A DNA stretch of 64,000 bases, from contig NZ_CP098401.1 of assembly GCF_023674425.1 (NCBI RefSeq), forward strand, positions 248,001 to 312,000, in the 5' to 3' direction. The notes beneath the pieces are model-generated. The model searched no databases and was not told the DNA's origin. It saw only the letters and a list, made by a program, of their open reading frames with translations. Source of the stretch: Sphingomonas donggukensis. Lineage in GTDB: Bacteria; Pseudomonadota; Alphaproteobacteria; Sphingomonadales; Sphingomonadaceae. A program made the translations under genes and the position numbers. Below, in pieces: positions 40,285-50,202 of this stretch (position 1 is its first letter; each line of letters starts with the position of its first letter).

Positions 40285-41755
40285 CGGCCACACGGCGATC
40301 CCGCCGCTCATCACCGCAATTCCCGATCATGGCCGGCGTATCGTTGCAGCGGTTGATGCCGGTGCGCGCGCTCTTGGCATCACGCCGGGCATGACGGTGA
40401 CGAAGGCGCGATCCTTTGCGCACGGGCTCGACGTGATCGACGCTGATCCGGAAGCCGATTCGGCGGGTCTGCGGCGCCTCGCGCTATGGGCCGGGCAGCG
40501 CTATTCGCCGGTGGTAGCGCCCGACCTGCCCGACGGGCTCTGGCTCGACATCACTGGCTGCGCGTCGTTGTTCGATACCGAGCGCGCTCTGGTCAAGGAT
40601 TTGCACCGGCGTATCGCGGCGTTCGGCCTGTCGGTGCAGATCGCGGTCGCCGACACCGCTGGCTGCGCGCACGCGGTCGCGCGCCACGTGCCTGCGGGCC
40701 GGCCGGTAACGATCGAGCCTGGCGACCATCGCAACGCGCTCGGCCTGCTCCCGATCGTCGCGTTGCGGCTCGAATCCGGCATCGTCGAGGGACTGCGCAA
40801 GCTGGGGTTCGAGCGGATCGAACAGCTGATCGGCACGCCGCGTGGCCCGCTTGCCAAAAGGTTCGGCCGCACGCTTCACCGCCGTCTCGACCAGGCGCTC
40901 GGTCACGTACCCGAGCCGATCGAACCAGTCTTTCCCGAAGCGCTGCCGCGCGCCCGGCGCGGTTTCATGGAGCCGCTGCTGACCGCCGAAGCGTTCGGGC
41001 AAGTCATCGCCGATCTCGCCGCGGATATCTCGGAGCAGCTGATCAAGACGGCCAGCGGCGCGCGCCGTCTCGATTGTCATTTCCATCGTGTTGATGGCCA
41101 CAGCCAGGCGATCCGGGTTGGCACCGCGACGCCGTCGCGCGATTCGCGTCATCTCGCCAAGCTGCTGGCAGCGAAGATCGAGACAATCGATCCCGGCCTC
41201 GGCATCGAGGTGATGACGCTGATCGCTTCTCTCGTCGAGCCGCTCGGTCCAGGCCAACGCGAAGGCCTCGAGTCAATGGTGCGACGCGGGCCGGACCTGT
41301 CCGCGCTGGTCGATGCGCTGGCCAACCGGTTCGGGCAGCGTCGCCTTTACCGGTCGACGCCTCATCCGAGTGCGATGCCAGAGCGATCATTGTGGTCGGC
41401 GTCCCCTCTGTCGAATGCCGAGGGCGCGGTGTGGAATGCGGATCTGCCACGCCCAAGCCGGATGCTCAGCAGTCCGGAGCCGGTCGACGTGACGGCGATG
41501 CTGCCGGACCACCCGCCGGCGATGTTCGTCTGGCGGCGCAAGCGTTACCGGGTGGCGCAGGCTGACGGTCCAGAACGCCTCCATGGCGAATGGTGGCGTG
41601 ACGGCGGCGTCGAGGCCGATCGGCCCTATACCATCCGCGATTATTTCCAGGTCGAGACGACCGAAGGTGGGCGTTACTGGCTGTTCCGGCTCGGCGACGG
41701 CGAGAACCCGGCCACCGGGCCGATGCGCTGGTTCATCCACGGCGCGTTCGCGTGA
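40205..41755 (+). CDS. imuB: ImuB, catalytically inactive Y-family polymerase
   Basis: This 516-residue Y-family-like protein starts [20 protein letters not shown]; the catalytic acidic residues of DinB are absent at the expected 'YFDMDAFFA' position, as usual for Imu[34 protein letters not shown] and [17 protein letters not shown] are the finger/thumb landmarks. ImuB bridges the beta clamp, ImuA and DnaE2. ATG 40205 starts inside imuA; the upstream frame from 40103 is not conserved. Its stop overlaps the dnaE2 GTG by 4 nt. Confidence 0.92.
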   Translation: MRRVVSVYLPHWSTDRLRRKTAKPPPDGHTAIPPLITAIPDHGRRIVAAVDAGARALGITPGMTVTKARSFAHGLDVIDADPEADSAGLRRLALWAGQRYSPVVAPDLPDGLWLDITGCASLFDTERALVKDLHRRIAAFGLSVQIAVADTAGCAHAVARHVPAGRPVTIEPGDHRNALGLLPIVALRLESGIVEGLRKLGFERIEQLIGTPRGPLAKRFGRTLHRRLDQALGHVPEPIEPVFPEALPRARRGFMEPLLTAEAFGQVIADLAADISEQLIKTASGARRLDCHFHRVDGHSQAIRVGTATPSRDSRHLAKLLAAKIETIDPGLGIEVMTLIASLVEPLGPGQREGLESMVRRGPDLSALVDALANRFGQRRLYRSTPHPSAMPERSLWSASPLSNAEGAVWNADLPRPSRMLSSPEPVDVTAMLPDHPPAMFVWRRKRYRVAQADGPERLHGEWWRDGGVEADRPYTIRDYFQVETTEGGRYWLFRLGDGENPATGPMRWFIHGAFA

Positions 41756-44700
41756 CCGAGGCCGAACCGGGGTATGTCGAGCTGCAGGTCACGACGCATT
41801 TCAGTTTCCTGCGCGGCGCATCGTCGCCGGAGGAGCTGTTTGCCGCGGCCGCGCTGCTAGGGTTGCCCGCACTTGGCATCGTCGACCGCAACTCGGTCGC
41901 TGGGATCGTCCGCGCCTGGGATGCGGCAAGGACCACGGGCGTGCGTTCGATCGTCGGTTGCCGGCTTGACCTGACCGACGGCTCGGCGCTGCTCGTCTAT
42001 CCAACGACCCGTGCTGCCTATGGCCGAATGTGTCGATTGCTCAGCGTCGGGAAGGATCGCGCCGGCAAAGGAGCCTGTCACCTAGACTGGGCCGACGTCG
42101 AGGAATGGAACGACGGACTGATCGCAATGCTTGCGCCTGACCGCGCCGACGCGACCGCCGAGGCGGCGCTGGCGCGGACCAAGCGGATATTTGGAGACCG
42201 CGCCTATCTTGCCCTCTCGATCCGTCGCCATCCGCGCGACGCTGTGCGGCTGCGCGACTTGGCAGCGATCGCTGCGGCGCTGCGTGTGCCGACGATCGCG
42301 ACCGGCGACGTGCTTTACCATTCGCCCGATCGCCGGCTGCTCCAGGACGTGGTTACCTGCATCCGCGAGAAGTGCACGATCGACCAGCTGGGCGACCGGC
42401 GCGAACGTATCGCCGACCGTCATCTCAAACATGCATCCGAAATGGCGCGATTGTTCCGGCGCTATCTGAAAGACACGAGTCCGGTCGCGCGCAGCGTCGC
42501 GCTGGCGGCGCGCTGCACTTTCAGCCTCGACGAGCTCAAATATCAATATCCCGACGAGATCCGAGTGGCGGGACGCACGCCGCAGCAGGAGCTGGAGCGG
42601 CTGACGTGGGAAAAGGCGCCCGAGCGCTATCCGGACGGCGTCGATGGGAAGGTCCGCGCGCAACTCGAACACGAGCTCAGGCTCATCGCCGAACTCGATT
42701 ATGCCCCCTATTTCCTGACGGTTCATTCGATCGTGGCGTTCGCACGCAGCAAGGACATCCTGTGCCAGGGCAGGGGGTCTGCCGCCAATTCGGCGGTCTG
42801 CTACGTGCTCGGCATCACCTCGATCGATCCGGTACGCTCCGAACTGCTTTTCGAGCGCTTCGTCAGCGCTGAGCGACGAGAACCTCCCGACATCGACGTC
42901 GACTTCGAACATGAGCGGCGCGAGGAGGTGATCCAGTGGATCTATGAGACCTACGGCCGGACACGGAGCGCGCTGACCGCAGTCGTTACGCGCTATCGCG
43001 CGCGCGGCGCGGTGCGGGAGGTCGGCAAGGCGCTCGGGCTGAGCGAGGACGCGACGGCCGGCTTATCGTCGTCGGTGTGGGGCTGGAGCCGCGAAGGGGT
43101 CGAGGAGAAACATGCTGAGGAACTCAACATGGACCTCGGCGACCGGAGACTGGCGCTGACGCTCGACCTGGCCCGCCAGCTGATCAACACCCCGCGCCAC
43201 CTGTCGCAGCACCCCGGCGGGTTCGTGCTGACCCGCGACCGGCTCGACGAGCTCGTGCCGATCGAGCCGGCGGCGATGGACGACCGCCAAGTCATCGAGT
43301 GGGACAAAGACGACATCGACGCGCTCGGTTTTATGAAGGTCGATGTGCTGGCGCTGGGAATGCTCAGTTGCATGCGCCGTGCGTTTGAGTTTCTCGAGGG
43401 TGACAAGGGATTGAAAGTCGATCTGGCGACCATCCCGGCCGAGGATCCGGCGACCTATGCGATGATCCGCAAGGCCGACACGCTCGGCGTGTTCCAGATC
43501 GAGAGCCGCGCGCAGATGGCGTCGATCCCGCTGATGGCACCGCGCACCTTCTACGACCTCGTCATCCAGGTGGCGATCGTCCGCCCCGGCCCGATCCAGG
43601 GGGACATGGTCCATCCTTACCGCCGTCGTCGTAATGGTCAGGAGGAAGTGACCTATCCGACGCCCGAGCTACGCCGGGTGCTGGAGAAAACTTTGGGCGT
43701 GCCGCTGTTTCAGGAACAGGCGATGCGCGTCGCGATCGAATGCGCGGGGTTCACGCCGTCCGAGGCCGATTTGCTGCGCCGCGCGATGGCGACGTTCAAG
43801 CTGACCGGAGGCGTCTCACATTTCCGCGACAAGCTGATCGAGGGGATGGTGACGCGCGGCTATGAGCGCGAGTTCGCCGAGAAGACCTTCAAGCAGATCG
43901 AAGGGTTCGGTTCCTACGGCTTTCCCGAGAGCCATGCCGCCAGTTTTGCGCTCATCGCCTACGCCTCGTCCTGGATGAAGTGTCATCATCCCGATGCCTT
44001 CTGCGCCGCACTGCTCAATGCGCAGCCGATGGGCTTCTATGCGCCGGCGCAGATTGTGCGCGATGCGCGTCAACACGGCGTCGAAGTCCGGCCGATCGAC
44101 GTCAACTCGAGCCGGTGGGACTGCACGCTCGAAGCGAGCAATGGCCGGTTCAAGGCGGTCCGCCTCGGTTTGCGCATGGCACGCGACCTGTCGAATGCCG
44201 ACGCGGCCGCCATCGTGACGGCGCGGGGTGACGATCCCTACGCTAGCGTGGAGGAGATTCAGCGCCGCGCCGGCGTGGGTCGCGGCGCGCTCGACCGGAT
44301 TGGCGACGCCGACGGATTCGGCTCGCTCGGTGCGAGCCGTCGGGCCGGTTTGTGGGATGTGAAGGGGCTTGGCGATGCCGCGCTGCCATTGTTTGCGGCC
44401 GCCGACGCGCGTGACGGGAAGCTGCGGCAGGAAGCGATCGAGCCGGCCGTCATGCTTACCGCGATGGGCGAGGGTGCCGAAGTGGTCGAGGATTATCGTT
44501 CCTCCGGCCTGAGCCTGCGCGCCCATCCGCTCGCCTTCCTGCGCGACGAACTGACGGCGCGCCGAATGATCACCTGCGAGCAGCTGCAGACGGTCCGAGA
44601 CGGGCGCTACGTGGAACTCGCCGGCATCGTCCTTGTCCGTCAGAAGCCGGGGTCCGCCAAGGGTGTCATGTTCATCACGCTCGAGGACGAGACCAATGTC

Positions 44701-45069
44701 GCCAATCTGGTCGTCTGGACCAAGGTATTTGAGGCGAACCGACGAACCGTACTCGGGGCATCGATGATGGGCGTGCGCGGTCAGGTCCAGCGCGAGGGCG
44801 AGGTGATCCATCTTATTGCGCAGCGGCTGGACGACCTGTCCCCGCTGCTCGCCAGCGTCGGCAATCGCAGCGACATAGCCGACATCTATCGCGTGAGCCG
44901 CGCCGATGTCGTGAAGAGCCCGATGACGCCCGATCCGCGCGATCCCGCCGAACGGCCACTGGGACGGGCGGCGCGCGACATCTACATCCCCGACTTGCGG
45001 CTGGGTTCGGGTATCATCCCCGGTCAGCCGACGGAGGGCATCAAGATCAAGCCGCGCGATTTCCGCTAG
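41752..45069 (+). CDS. dnaE2: DnaE2 error-prone DNA polymerase III alpha (ImuC)
   Basis: This 1105-residue C-family polymerase starts [20 protein letters not shown] (PHP domain). The polymerase core has [17 protein letters not shown] (near 345), [15 protein letters not shown] (near 380) and [18 protein letters not shown] (near 620). DnaE2 lacks the replicative tau-binding tail and carries out lesion bypass together with ImuA/ImuB. The GTG at 41752 is coupled to imuB. The set is complete, so the element can raise mutagenesis in its host under SOS control; the host chromosome may hold another copy. Confidence 0.95.
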   Translation: MTEAEPGYVELQVTTHFSFLRGASSPEELFAAAALLGLPALGIVDRNSVAGIVRAWDAARTTGVRSIVGCRLDLTDGSALLVYPTTRAAYGRMCRLLSVGKDRAGKGACHLDWADVEEWNDGLIAMLAPDRADATAEAALARTKRIFGDRAYLALSIRRHPRDAVRLRDLAAIAAALRVPTIATGDVLYHSPDRRLLQDVVTCIREKCTIDQLGDRRERIADRHLKHASEMARLFRRYLKDTSPVARSVALAARCTFSLDELKYQYPDEIRVAGRTPQQELERLTWEKAPERYPDGVDGKVRAQLEHELRLIAELDYAPYFLTVHSIVAFARSKDILCQGRGSAANSAVCYVLGITSIDPVRSELLFERFVSAERREPPDIDVDFEHERREEVIQWIYETYGRTRSALTAVVTRYRARGAVREVGKALGLSEDATAGLSSSVWGWSREGVEEKHAEELNMDLGDRRLALTLDLARQLINTPRHLSQHPGGFVLTRDRLDELVPIEPAAMDDRQVIEWDKDDIDALGFMKVDVLALGMLSCMRRAFEFLEGDKGLKVDLATIPAEDPATYAMIRKADTLGVFQIESRAQMASIPLMAPRTFYDLVIQVAIVRPGPIQGDMVHPYRRRRNGQEEVTYPTPELRRVLEKTLGVPLFQEQAMRVAIECAGFTPSEADLLRRAMATFKLTGGVSHFRDKLIEGMVTRGYEREFAEKTFKQIEGFGSYGFPESHAASFALIAYASSWMKCHHPDAFCAALLNAQPMGFYAPAQIVRDARQHGVEVRPIDVNSSRWDCTLEASNGRFKAVRLGLRMARDLSNADAAAIVTARGDDPYASVEEIQRRAGVGRGALDRIGDADGFGSLGASRRAGLWDVKGLGDAALPLFAAADARDGKLRQEAIEPAVMLTAMGEGAEVVEDYRSSGLSLRAHPLAFLRDELTARRMITCEQLQTVRDGRYVELAGIVLVRQKPGSAKGVMFITLEDETNVANLVVWTKVFEANRRTVLGASMMGVRGQVQREGEVIHLIAQRLDDLSPLLASVGNRSDIADIYRVSRADVVKSPMTPDPRDPAERPLGRAARDIYIPDLRLGSGIIPGQPTEGIKIKPRDFR

Positions 45070-45102
45070 TTCGAAGTGACGAAATCGGAGTGGCTTTCGT
45101 AT

Positions 45103-45843
45103 TCAGGCGACCGACCGCGACGCAAGATCGCTAACCGCGTCCGATTTTGCGGCATGAGCCTTCCGCTCGGAATAGCGATCGACAAGCTGTTCGGCATGGC
45201 CGCGGGTCAGGACGGTGAACCGAACCAACTCCTCCATCACGTCGACGATTCGATCGTAGTAGCTCGACGCCTTCAGGCGACCGTCCTCGTCGAACTCCTT
45301 GAACGCCATCGCGATGCTCGACTGGTTCGGAATCGTGATCATGCGCATCCAGCGACCGAGCAGCCGTAAGGTATTGACCGCGTTGAACGACTGCGACCCG
45401 CCCGACACCTGCATGACCGCGAGAGTCCGTCCTTGGGTCGGGCGCATGCCCCCGAACTCAAGCGGCAGATGGTCGATCTGCGCCTTCATGATGCCGGTGA
45501 TCTGGCCGTGCCGTTCCGGGCTGCACCACACCATGCCCTCCGACCAGAGCGCGTGTTCGCGCAATTCGTGGACCGCGGGATGATCGTCGCCCTTCACCTG
45601 GTCGGGCAACGGCAGGTCGGCGGGATCAAATATTCGGACCTCCGCGCCGAAGTGGTTGAGGATCCGCGCTGCTTCTTCAGTGGCCAGCCGGCTGAAAGAA
45701 CGCTCGCGCAATGAACCGTAGAGCAGCAGGATACGAGGTTTGTGATCGAGCGAGCCCAGTCCAGCGCCCACGTTCGCCTGCACCAATCTGCGATCGAGCG
45801 CGGGCATATAGTCAGGTTCGGGGAGGGTGCGAAGACGCGACAT
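45103..45843 (-). CDS. arsH: ArsH, NADPH-dependent FMN reductase / organoarsenical oxidase
   Basis: This 246-residue flavoprotein starts [20 protein letters not shown]. The FMN-binding loop is [19 protein letters not shown] (near 35), and [20 protein letters not shown] (near 100) carries the family motif. ArsH oxidises trivalent organoarsenicals and quinones with NADPH. The ATG at 45843 overlaps the arsN2 stop by one base (TGATG), so it is the last gene of the ars operon. A longer frame to 45885 lies inside arsN2. Confidence 0.93.
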   Translation of the reverse strand: MSRLRTLPEPDYMPALDRRLVQANVGAGLGSLDHKPRILLLYGSLRERSFSRLATEEAARILNHFGAEVRIFDPADLPLPDQVKGDDHPAVHELREHALWSEGMVWCSPERHGQITGIMKAQIDHLPLEFGGMRPTQGRTLAVMQVSGGSQSFNAVNTLRLLGRWMRMITIPNQSSIAMAFKEFDEDGRLKASSYYDRIVDVMEELVRFTVLTRGHAEQLVDRYSERKAHAAKSDAVSDLASRSVA

Positions 45844-46274
45844 CAGGCTATTCGCTTGCAGAGGAAAGTCGCACTCGCCGGACAAAGTGTCCGAAACTCC
45901 GCCGAGCTAGCGATGGCCGCGGGAGCATCGTCGCGCCGAGCAGTCTCGTAACCGCGCCCACGGAAGAATGGCTCGGCAGTGGTAGTGAGCATGTACAGGC
46001 TGGCCGCGCCGTCATCGGCTGCGGCGCGCTCGATCGCCGCGAGCATCGCCGCCCCGAGTCCTTGTCCACGGCGGTTGGCCGTCACGACGAGCGAGCGCAC
46101 TAGCCGATCGGCGCCGAGGCCTTCGACACCGCCATAACCGACGACGCCGGCGGCATCCTCGAACCGAAAGAAGCGGCGATCAGGATCGGCGAGATCGCTC
46201 ACAACCAGGCCGGCCGCTTCCAGTTCTGTTGCGAGATCGGCCAGCGAACTCGCATCGATCGCTGTGGCTATCAT
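45843..46274 (-). CDS. arsN2: ArsN2, GNAT-family arsenic-resistance acetyltransferase
   Basis: A 143-residue GNAT protein, [20 protein letters not shown] at the start. The acetyl-CoA loop is [20 protein letters not shown] (R-x-x-G-x-G near 68-75), followed by [18 protein letters not shown]. This matches ArsN2, which sits in ars operons and is thought to acetylate an arsenic-containing molecule; the substrate is unsettled. The start overlaps the acr3 stop (ATGA). The 361-residue frame that extends upstream to 46928 is antisense-like noise across acr3. Confidence 0.88.
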   Translation of the reverse strand: MIATAIDASSLADLATELEAAGLVVSDLADPDRRFFRFEDAAGVVGYGGVEGLGADRLVRSLVVTANRRGQGLGAAMLAAIERAAADDGAASLYMLTTTAEPFFRGRGYETARRDDAPAAIASSAEFRTLCPASATFLCKRIA

Positions 46275-47347
46275 GACGGAACCCGCCGTTCGTACCACGG
46301 CCGGGTCTTCCTCACGATCCTGACCACCGAGAGCATGACAGGAACTTCGACCAGCACGCCGACGACGGTGGCGAGCGCCGCGCCCGAATTGAGTCCGAAC
46401 AGACTGATCGCGGCGGCGACCGCCAATTCGAAGAAATTGGAGGCGCCGATCAGCGCGGCGGGTGCCGCCACGCACCATGCCACGCCGAAGCGATGGCTCA
46501 GCCAATAGGCCAGCCCCGCGTTGAAATAGACCTGGATGAGGATCGGGACGGCAATAAGAGCGATCACCAGCGGATGGGCGATGATCGCCTCGCCCTGAAA
46601 TCCGAAAAGCAGCACCAGCGTCGTCAGAAGCGCGATCAGCGAAACCGGCCCAAGCCGAGTGAGCAGCCGGTCGAGACCCGACGGACCGCCAGACGACAGG
46701 ATGGCGCGGCGAAGCAACTGGGCGACGATGACTGGCACGACGATATAAAGGGTGACGGAGATCAAAAGTGTTTCCCACGGCACCGTGATCGACGCGACGC
46801 CGAGCAGCAATCCCACCAGCGGCGCGAATGCGAACACCATGATGATGTCGTTGAGCGCGACCTGGCTCAGCGTATAGGTGGGATCGCCGTCGCAGAGGTT
46901 GGACCAAACGAAAACCATCGCGGTGCACGGCGCGGCGGCAAGCAAGATCAGGCCTGCGATGTAGGAGCTAATTTCAGTCTCCGGCAGTAGCGGGCGGAAG
47001 AGGAACCCGAGGAACAGCGTGCCGAGCAATGCCATCGAAAAGGGCTTCACCGCCCAATTGATGAAGAGCGTGACGCCGACACCTTTCCAGTGCTGTCTGA
47101 CCGACGCGAGCGCCGTCAGGTCGATCTTAAGCAGCATCGGGATGATCATCAGCCAGATTAACATGGCGACGACCAGGTTGACCTTGGCGAGCTCCGCCGA
47201 GGCGACCACCCGAAACACGTCGGGCAGCGCAAATCCAAGCGCGATGCCCACCACGATGCACAACGCTACCCAGACGCTGAGATAGCGCTCGAACATGCTG
47301 ATGGCGGGCTTGGTCGGCGCGATTGTCGCCGCGGTCGTGGCGGTCAT
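46271..47347 (-). CDS. arsB: ACR3-family arsenite efflux permease
   Basis: This 358-residue inner-membrane permease has about ten hydrophobic segments. It starts with a short cytoplasmic tail, then MFERYLSVWVALCIVVGIAL. The conserved Cys lies in AAPCTAMVFVWSNLCDGDPT (near 140), and YTLSQVALNDIIMVFAFAP follows, both hallmarks of ACR3. It exports As(III) using the proton gradient, following reduction of arsenate by ArsC. It overlaps arsC upstream and arsN2 downstream by 4 nt each. Confidence 0.95.
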   Translation of the reverse strand: MTATTAATIAPTKPAISMFERYLSVWVALCIVVGIALGFALPDVFRVVASAELAKVNLVVAMLIWLMIIPMLLKIDLTALASVRQHWKGVGVTLFINWAVKPFSMALLGTLFLGFLFRPLLPETEISSYIAGLILLAAAPCTAMVFVWSNLCDGDPTYTLSQVALNDIIMVFAFAPLVGLLLGVASITVPWETLLISVTLYIVVPVIVAQLLRRAILSSGGPSGLDRLLTRLGPVSLIALLTTLVLLFGFQGEAIIAHPLVIALIAVPILIQVYFNAGLAYWLSHRFGVAWCVAAPAALIGASNFFELAVAAAISLFGLNSGAALATVVGVLVEVPVMLSVVRIVRKTRPWYERRVPS

Positions 47348-47772
47348 GAAGCGATCCGCTTCCCTCTGTCGTCGATGACCCGCTGGCCGTCTTCCTTGGT
47401 GAATGCGCCGTGCTGCTCGCCTGGTAGCAGGTCGAGCACTTCTTCGGACGGCCGGCAGAGCTTGACGCCAAGCGGCGAGACGACGATCGGCCGGTTGATG
47501 AGGCTCGGATGTTCCATCATCGCGCTTATGAGATAGTCGTCGTCCAGCGACTTATCGTCTAGCGCCAGCTCCGCAAAAGGTGTGCCCTTCTCGCGTAGCA
47601 ACGCGCGAGGCGTCAGCCCCATGCGCTCGATGAGCGACACCAGCATCGGCCGCGATGGCGGCGTCTTCAGATACTCGACGACGTGCGGCTCGATGCCCGC
47701 ATTGCGGATCATCGCCAGTGTATTGCGCGACGTCCCGCACTCGGGGTTATGGTAAATCACGATATCCGTCAC
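47344..47772 (-). CDS. arsC: ArsC, glutaredoxin-linked arsenate reductase
   Basis: This 142-residue enzyme opens with VIYHNPECGTSRNTLAMIRN, holding the catalytic Cys near 12 (CGTSRNT). KTPPSRPMLVSLIERMGL and INRPIVVSPLGVKLCRPSE complete the ArsC fold; the Arg residues near 94 and 107 fit arsenate binding. It reduces As(V) to As(III) with glutaredoxin/GSH. The GTG at 47772 overlaps the arsR stop (GTGA); the extension to 47856 lies inside arsR. Confidence 0.95.
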   Translation of the reverse strand: MTDIVIYHNPECGTSRNTLAMIRNAGIEPHVVEYLKTPPSRPMLVSLIERMGLTPRALLREKGTPFAELALDDKSLDDDYLISAMMEHPSLINRPIVVSPLGVKLCRPSEEVLDLLPGEQHGAFTKEDGQRVIDDRGKRIAS

Positions 47773-48125
47773 TGGACCGCTCCCGGCTGACAGCATGCCG
47801 CTTTCGCCACCATGTCGGCGAGTGGTGCACAGATTTCCGGCTTGCCCGCGCAGCAATCCTCCATGAGAAATCCCAGCAGGTCACTCATATGGCCATATGC
47901 GGCAGTGTAGATGATCGAGCGTCCCTCGCGTCGCGACGCGACGAGACCCGCGTGCCCGAGGATCGCCAGGTTGCCTGAGAGGGTCTGCGGCACATGCCCG
48001 GTCGCGCGAGCGATCTCACCTGAAGCCATGCCCTGCTCGCCGACCCGGACGAGCAGTCGAAACACCTCGAGCCGACCGGGATGTGCAAGCGCCGACAGGG
48101 CGGCGATGGCAGCCTTGGGGTCCAT
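47769..48125 (-). CDS. arsR: ArsR arsenite-responsive repressor (C-terminal Cys type)
   Basis: This 118-residue winged helix starts MDPKAAIAALSALAHPGRLE. SGEIARATGHVPQTLSGNLA is the recognition helix. The As(III) site is at the C-terminus: EDCCAGKPEIC, a Cys-Cys-x5-Cys arrangement like that of Acidithiobacillus ArsR, rather than the E. coli type in the recognition helix. The ATG at 48125 overlaps the arsI stop by one base (TGATG). The palindrome at 48604-48621 ahead of arsI is its probable operator. Confidence 0.93.
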   Translation of the reverse strand: MDPKAAIAALSALAHPGRLEVFRLLVRVGEQGMASGEIARATGHVPQTLSGNLAILGHAGLVASRREGRSIIYTAAYGHMSDLLGFLMEDCCAGKPEICAPLADMVAKAACCQPGAVQ

Positions 48126-48577
48126 CAGCGGCAAATCTGCGCGCGTGCCGAGTCGGCCGAACCGCAGCAGGCGCTGGCCGGCGGCACGGAGAGGACTTCA
48201 TCCTCCCCGTATGTGGTGGCCTCGCCAAAAGTGAAGAACGTCTCCCAGCGGACACCCGCCGGATCGTTCACCCAGCTCTTGTCCGACTGGGCGTAGCAGC
48301 AGGTGGTCGCTTCTTGATCGAACGTATCCGAGCCCGCCGCCTTCAGACGATGGGCGAGATCGCCGAGTTCTTCGGCGCTGTCGACTTGGATGCCGATGTG
48401 GTCGACGCCGGCGGTTCGCGCCCTCTGTGAGATCGCGAAGTTGACCTTCGGATCGTCGAGCATCCATTTGGCATAATCGGCTTTCACGACGGTAGGCGCG
48501 GCACCGAAGAGTGTTCGGTAAAAAGCGATCGATTGCGAAAGATCGGGCACATTCACGTGCAGATGCATGCGCTTCAT
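48125..48577 (-). CDS. arsI: ArsI/CadI-family C–As lyase (VOC dioxygenase)
   Basis: This 150-residue VOC-fold metalloenzyme starts MKRMHLHVNVPDLSQSIAFY and contains AGVDHIGIQVDSAEELGDLA. The vicinal cysteines TTCCYAQSDKSW (near 96-97) bind trivalent organoarsenicals, and the metal His/Glu positions are present. ArsI cleaves the carbon-arsenic bond of methylarsenite; CadI-like roles are an alternative. It is the first gene of the operon, 27 nt downstream of the ArsR-type operator, with GGAG before the ATG. Confidence 0.9.
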   Translation of the reverse strand: MKRMHLHVNVPDLSQSIAFYRTLFGAAPTVVKADYAKWMLDDPKVNFAISQRARTAGVDHIGIQVDSAEELGDLAHRLKAAGSDTFDQEATTCCYAQSDKSWVNDPAGVRWETFFTFGEATTYGEDEVLSVPPASACCGSADSARAQICR

Positions 48578-48603
48578 CGTGATCTCCTGCCGACTCGATG
48601 TTA

Positions 48604-48621
48604 TTACGGATATATCCGTAA
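48604..48621. promoter_or_regulatory. ArsR operator
   Basis: TTACGGATATATCCGTAA is an 18-bp perfect palindrome, 27 nt upstream of the arsI start and in an AT-rich promoter region. Its position and symmetry fit binding by the ArsR dimer encoded in the operon. Confidence 0.75.
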
Positions 48622-48707
48622 AACAGGTAAGTCAATCGCCAGAGCTTCCATTTAGTTTCGCCGCGCGTTCGCGAAGCCCATGTCATCCCGCCAGGCACGC
48701 GATCTTT

Positions 48708-48722
48708 GTTCGATCTTTGTTC
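48708..48722 (+). promoter_or_regulatory. LexA box of the SRAP-like gene
   Basis: GTTC-GATCTTT-GTTC is a second perfect alphaproteobacterial LexA site, 48 nt upstream of the ATG at 48771. It predicts SOS induction of the two SRAP genes. Confidence 0.85.
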
Positions 48723-48770
48723 TGTGATAAGGTTGCGCCGTTCGAGTCGGCGAAGGAAGATTGGCTCGCC

Positions 48771-49430
48771 ATGTCGAGGCTCTACACGGTTATGGCGGGC
48801 GTCGCGGACGTAGCCACCCACTTCGGTGCGGAGATTCCCGCATCGGTCGGCGTTCCGCCGGAGACGATCGAGGGCAATCCTGGCCTAGTCGTGCTCGAGA
48901 GTGGCTACCGCCGATTGCTCAAGTTGATGAGCTGGGGATTTCCGCGCCTGACCCGGGAGATGAGGCTGCGCGGCGATCCACCTGGCCGTATCGGGCTCGT
49001 CGCCGATCTGACGAATCCGATGTGGGAGCACCTCGTGGTCGATCAGCGCTATCGCTGCCTGATTCCATTGACCCACTTCGCCAACCCCAATGGCGATCCC
49101 GGCGAAAAGACACGCACCTGGTTTTCTGTCACTGGTGAGCCGCTGGTGGCTTGGGCGGGTTTCTGCCGGAACACGTCAGAATTCGGGCCGGTCTATGCCG
49201 GGATGACAATGACGGCGAATGCGCTTGTCGAACCTTATAACGATCGGATGCCCGTCCTGCTGGCCCGCAGCGAATATGATAGCTGGCTGCACGGGACGAT
49301 CCAGGATGTGATCGCCTTTCAGTTCCGGCCGCCTGTCGCCAGCGAAAGCATGACGATTCTAAATACGGAAGATCGCTGGAAAAGTGGAAAACTGCCGCCG
49401 CAACTGCAGCCGCAGATGGCATTTTTCTAG
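48771..49430 (+). CDS. SRAP-domain protein with degenerate active site
   Basis: This 219-residue SRAP (HMCES/YedK) protein starts MSRLYTV where active members have MCxxY, so the Cys2 that links to abasic DNA is replaced by Ser. The position of the catalytic Glu (FYEW-type) reads THFANPN, lacking Glu, and the His of 'HxRMPV' is YNDRMPV, lacking His. Thus all three catalytic residues seem lost, while the fold motifs (MSWGFPR, AWAGFCR, NDRMPVLL) remain. A LexA box lies upstream. A canonical-start paralogue follows 38 nt downstream. Upstream extension to 48567 runs through the LexA box and is rejected. Confidence 0.85.
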   Translation: MSRLYTVMAGVADVATHFGAEIPASVGVPPETIEGNPGLVVLESGYRRLLKLMSWGFPRLTREMRLRGDPPGRIGLVADLTNPMWEHLVVDQRYRCLIPLTHFANPNGDPGEKTRTWFSVTGEPLVAWAGFCRNTSEFGPVYAGMTMTANALVEPYNDRMPVLLARSEYDSWLHGTIQDVIAFQFRPPVASESMTILNTEDRWKSGKLPPQLQPQMAFF

Positions 49431-49468
49431 GCGAGTGCGGATCAAGAAACCCGTGGTAGGATGCTGCG

Positions 49469-50119
49469 ATGTGCAATCTCTACACGGTTCGGAAAAGCGC
49501 GGCCGAGGTCGCGGCGCACTTTGGCGTCTCGGCCCCGGTTCAGCAGTTCAATGCGCCCGAGGAAAGTTACCCCGCTTCGCCCGGTCTGGTGGTACGCGAG
49601 CAGGACGGTGTTCGAATTCTCCAGTCGATGACATGGGGCTTCCCGCTAAGGCTCAAGGGCATGAAGCCGGAATCGAAGCCGAAGCCGGTCAACAACATCG
49701 CCGACGTGACAAAGAACATGTGGGTCGGCCTCGCACGCAAGCCCGAATGGCGATGCCTGATCCCGGTCACCGGCTTTGCCGAAGCAGAGGGGCCCAAGGG
49801 CGCCAAGACCCGGACGTGGTTCAGCGTGAAGGACCAGCCGATCTTTGCGTGGGCGGGGCTGTGGCGGCAGAGCGCTGAGTGGGGTGATGTCTATTCAGGG
49901 GTGATGACCGACTGCAACGAGGCGATCCGTCCGGTAAACGATCGTATGCCGGTACTCCTGCAGCCTCACGAGTATAATCGCTGGCTACATGGCAGCTTCG
50001 AGGACGTGTTGGCGTTCCAGGACCAATGCTTCCCTGACGACTTGATCGAGATGAGGCGCACTTCCGAGCTCTGGTCTAAACGGCCTGCACCGACATCCGA
50101 AGCGCCACTGTTTGCCTAA
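49469..50119 (+). CDS. SRAP-domain abasic-site DNA–protein crosslink protein (YedK/HMCES family)
   Basis: This 216-residue SRAP protein starts MCNLYTVRKSAAEVAAHFGV; Cys2 would form the thiazolidine crosslink with abasic ssDNA. The catalytic Glu is kept in VTGFAEAEG (near 105), while the usual His in 'HxRMPV' is replaced in VNDRMPVLL. SRAP proteins shield abasic sites at replication forks. It is probably cotranscribed with the degenerate paralogue from the LexA-controlled promoter; no separate LexA box is seen in the 38-nt gap. Confidence 0.92.
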   Translation: MCNLYTVRKSAAEVAAHFGVSAPVQQFNAPEESYPASPGLVVREQDGVRILQSMTWGFPLRLKGMKPESKPKPVNNIADVTKNMWVGLARKPEWRCLIPVTGFAEAEGPKGAKTRTWFSVKDQPIFAWAGLWRQSAEWGDVYSGVMTDCNEAIRPVNDRMPVLLQPHEYNRWLHGSFEDVLAFQDQCFPDDLIEMRRTSELWSKRPAPTSEAPLFA

Positions 50120-50202
50120 ATGAATGCGATTGGGCCGGCCTGATCGCTTTGGCGCGCCGCTGTACATTCTCCGAATGCTCTTAGTCCCGCTCGTAGGATG
50201 GG

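Noticed and set aside
43816-44811. 331-codon minus-strand frame over dnaE2
   Set aside because: Antisense shadow of a conserved polymerase gene.
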